NCBI RefSeq assembly: GCF_025210595.1
Contig: NZ_JAOARH010000112.1
Location: 1-34,790 of the forward strand
Reading direction: 5' to 3'
From: Winogradskyella sp.
Lineage (GTDB): Bacteria > Bacteroidota > Bacteroidia > Flavobacteriales > Flavobacteriaceae
DNA length: 34,790 nt
The position numbers and the translations under genes are program-made. Under the pieces are notes generated by a model. It did no database searches and had not been told where the DNA came from. It saw only the letters and a program-made list of their open reading frames with translations. Below, in pieces: positions 32,441-34,790 of the stretch (its first letter is position 1; each line of letters starts with the position of its first letter).

Positions 32441-32458
32441 CTTCCGCGAAAGCGGAAG
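32441..32458. repeat. perfect hairpin CTTCCGC-GAAA-GCGGAAG, REP-like
   Basis: A perfect 7-bp stem has a GAAA tetraloop on the plus strand. GC-rich stems stand out in this AT-rich spacer, and I recall the same short palindrome dispersed in flavobacterial genomes. It ends six bases before the leftward xth ATG and may affect its translation. Confidence 0.6.
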
Positions 32459-32649
32459 TCTCTTTTAATTTAATATTTTATAAGGAGTTGACATCACTTC
32501 ATCTAATTAAAAAAAACTTAATAATTAAAGTTAATTGTAACGTTTAATATGTCGGCAACCAAAATTAAATAATACTGTACTTTTACACTATTATTTTATG
32601 CTGCTTTTAACGTCAAAATATTTTGAGTTATTAACAGTTATTATTCTAC

Positions 32650-34790
32650 ATGAAGCCAATACTACTTTTTACGTTATTATTTAGTGCTCTTTTGGGTTTT
32701 TCTCAAGAGAATACTAGTAATTATAAAATGAAACGTGTTGCTGTGAAGAATTCTGTTATAATAGATTCTTTGAGTATTAATCCTTCAAAATTTGTAGTGA
32801 AGACAAAATTAGGAAAGCTTGTAGATTCTTCATTATATACCGTAGATTACAAAAAGGCAATTTTAAAGTTTATACAACCGATTGCTACTGATACTGTTGA
32901 GATAGAATATTTGCGTTACCCAAAATTTATTACCAAAGTCTATAAGCAACTCGATGATAAAGTAATTGTTGATAGATCATCAGCAGGTATAGAAACCTTA
33001 TACAAGCTAAGTAATACAAAACGGCAAAACACCTTTACACCGTTTGATGGTTTAACAACTTCAGGTAGTATCTCTAGAGGAGTGACGATTGGTAATAACC
33101 AAAATTCGGTGTTAAATAGCGAACTCGATTTGCAAATATCAGGTAAGTTGAGCGATAAGGTTTCGCTAAGAGCGTCGATACAAGATGCTAATATTCCCTT
33201 ACAGGAAAGCGGTTATTCGCAACGTTTAGATGAGTTTGATCAGGTATTTATTGAATTGTTTAGTGATGATTGGAATATAAGAGCAGGTGATGTTGATTTG
33301 GTAAATACCAATAGTTATTTTGCTAATTTTTCTAAGCGCGTACAAGGCTTGTTGGTTAATGCTAACCTTAGCGATAAAACATCGGTTTTTGCTTCGGGTG
33401 CTTTGGTGAGAGGGCAGTTTACCACAACACAATTTACAGCACAAGAAGGTAATCAAGGGCCTTATAAATTAAGAGGTCCAAATAATGAGTTGTTTGTACT
33501 TATAGTTTCTGGTAGTGAGACAGTTTACGTTAACGGTATTGCTCTAGAACGTGGTGAGAATAGAGATTATATTATTGATTATAATGCAGGAGAAATTATA
33601 TTCAACTCTACATATCCTATTACGTCCGAAATGCGTATTACGGTAGATTATCAATTTAGCGAACGTAATTATTCAAGATTTACTGTGTTTGGTGGAAGTA
33701 GCTTTAAAACGGACAAGTTAAGTTTAAATGTTTCTGTTTATTCTGAAAGTGATGCTAAAAATCAACCATTGCAACAAAACTTATCTTCTGAACAAACTCA
33801 AATTTTAGCTGAAGCGGGTGATGATACTAGTTTGATGGTGGCACCTTCTGCTACGGAAGAATCGTTTTCTGAGAATAGAATTCTTTACCGAAAAGAGATT
33901 ATTGATGGTGAAGAAGTTTTTGTGTTTTCTCAAAATCCCGATGACCAATTGTTTAGTGTGCGTTTTACCTTGGTAGGTGCTAACCAAGGAAACTACGTGT
34001 TAAGTAATGATAATGCAGTAACTAACATTTTTGAATATGTTTCACCAATTGGAGGTGTGCCGCAAGGAAATTATGAGCCAACAACGCAATTGGTGGCGCC
34101 AGAACGATTGCAAATTGCAGTATTAAATGGTCGATATCAACCTAGTGAAAAAACAAACATATTCTTTGAGTTAGCAGGTAGTAAGAATGATATTAACTTG
34201 TTTTCGAGTATAGATGATGGAGATAATGATGGTTTTGCAGGTAAGTTAAAGATAAATCAAAGCTTAATAAAAGCAGATAGTCTTTGGAGTTTATCGGCTT
34301 TGGTAGATACTGATTTTATTCAAGAGAATTTTAGAACCATTCAGCGTTTATACAGAGCAGAATTTAACCGCGATTGGAATTTAGAAGATAATAGAGACGA
34401 TCAAGGCAATTTTATATTGGGTAATCAATTGTTGTTCACTTCTGGGCTGCAATTATCTCATGCTAAAAAAGGTACAGCAGCTTACAATTTTGAGTATTTA
34501 GATTATGCTAATAATTTTAATGGAAGTAGACATAATCTCACTGCAAATTTGCGTTTGGGTAATTTTAATGTTTTTTCAAATTCTAGTTTTTTAAATAGTG
34601 AAAGTACTATTAATAGCTCTACGTTTTTAAGATCTTTTAATCGAGTAGTTTATGGTAAAGGAAATAAATGGACAGGAGCTAAATTTGCTGTTGAAGATAA
34701 CGAACAAAAGGTTATAGCTTCAGATGAGCTAACACCTTTAAGTCAGAGATTTTCTGCCTACGAAGCTTTTGTGGGTATTGGTGATAGTAC
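32650..34790 (+). CDS. large SprA-like outer-membrane/surface protein (C-terminus beyond right edge)
   Basis: Reading from the ATG at 32650 gives 713 full codons with no stop up to the right edge. A signal peptide (MKPILLFTLLFSALLGFSQ) is followed by a domain with GSISRGVTIGNNQ (139-151), LDLQISGKLSDKVSLRASIQ, DANIPLQESGYSQRLDEF (179-196) and DQVFIELF. This block resembles part of SprA, the outer-membrane translocon protein of type IX secretion. Repeated beta strands follow, for example YVNGIALERGENRDYIIDYN and VDYQFSERNYSRFTVFGGSS, suggesting a barrel. It is too divergent to call SprA itself, so I treat it as a paralogue of unknown role. It diverges from xth across 215 bases. Confidence 0.8.
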   Translation, partial: MKPILLFTLLFSALLGFSQENTSNYKMKRVAVKNSVIIDSLSINPSKFVVKTKLGKLVDSSLYTVDYKKAILKFIQPIATDTVEIEYLRYPKFITKVYKQLDDKVIVDRSSAGIETLYKLSNTKRQNTFTPFDGLTTSGSISRGVTIGNNQNSVLNSELDLQISGKLSDKVSLRASIQDANIPLQESGYSQRLDEFDQVFIELFSDDWNIRAGDVDLVNTNSYFANFSKRVQGLLVNANLSDKTSVFASGALVRGQFTTTQFTAQEGNQGPYKLRGPNNELFVLIVSGSETVYVNGIALERGENRDYIIDYNAGEIIFNSTYPITSEMRITVDYQFSERNYSRFTVFGGSSFKTDKLSLNVSVYSESDAKNQPLQQNLSSEQTQILAEAGDDTSLMVAPSATEESFSENRILYRKEIIDGEEVFVFSQNPDDQLFSVRFTLVGANQGNYVLSNDNAVTNIFEYVSPIGGVPQGNYEPTTQLVAPERLQIAVLNGRYQPSEKTNIFFELAGSKNDINLFSSIDDGDNDGFAGKLKINQSLIKADSLWSLSALVDTDFIQENFRTIQRLYRAEFNRDWNLEDNRDDQGNFILGNQLLFTSGLQLSHAKKGTAAYNFEYLDYANNFNGSRHNLTANLRLGNFNVFSNSSFLNSESTINSSTFLRSFNRVVYGKGNKWTGAKFAVEDNEQKVIASDELTPLSQRFSAYEAFVGIGDS

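Noticed and set aside
33226-33987. Two short minus-strand frames within the SprA-like gene.
   Set aside because: The plus strand has one uninterrupted frame across 2141 bases with a signal peptide and recognisable motifs, so these are antisense shadows.

Overview
The window looks like chromosomal DNA of a marine-type member of the Flavobacteriaceae (Bacteroidota). The DNA is AT-rich. Several genes are preceded by the Bacteroidota -7 promoter element TAnnTTTG, and ribosome binding sites are weak. Many products are lipoproteins, some with acidic residues just after the lipidated cysteine. The window also carries an ExbB/ExbD/ExbD set and an SprA-like surface protein. There is no transposase, integrase, CRISPR array or rRNA. 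Every database comparison named here is from memory; no search was run.

Region 1 (1-11097) is a nitrous-oxide-reduction (nos) locus of the clade II type, read leftward: cytochrome c lipoprotein, fasciclin lipoprotein, nosZ, a four-TM membrane protein, nosL, nosD, nosF, nosY, a small lipoprotein, a small CNGKC protein, a Met/His-rich lipoprotein, and a TonB-dependent receptor cut by the left edge. No nosR or nosX is present. The receptor carries CxxxM and HxM motifs at the spacing I recall for the copper receptor OprC/NosA. The left end therefore reads as a copper import and handling module attached to the nos operon. On the right the operon diverges from an Rrf2 regulator with three cysteines. 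Between the two -7 elements lies a TGAT-N4-ATCA palindrome (FNR-box-like), about equally far from both. A strong hairpin after nosZ probably lowers expression of the downstream accessory genes.

Region 2 (11135-15860) holds a small outer-membrane beta-barrel gene convergent with rrf2, then sucA and sucB (2-oxoglutarate dehydrogenase E1 and E2) with a clear terminator.

Region 3 (15897-17461) holds a 37-residue single-TM peptide gene, a 322-base intergenic stretch with two copies of an 18-bp palindrome and two terminator-like hairpins, a NarL/FixJ-type response regulator, and a retropepsin-like protease. The palindrome has a NarL-like 7-2-7 layout, and the second copy touches the regulator's stop codon.

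Region 4 (17510-22743) holds tatD, ansA, tRNA-Ser(GGA), exbB, a four-TM protein, two exbD genes (the first with a CxxC-containing insertion), a terminator, and an outer-membrane barrel of the PorT-like type.

Region 5 (22738-32434) is mostly leftward housekeeping: a PAP2-like membrane protein, rpoN (sigma-54), asnS, an MMPL/RND transporter, a rightward small lipoprotein, a Tas-type aldo/keto reductase, an OmpA-type lipoprotein and xth. It contains a REP-like interspersed repeat. Region 6 (32650-34790) is the first part of a large SprA-like surface protein that runs off the right edge.
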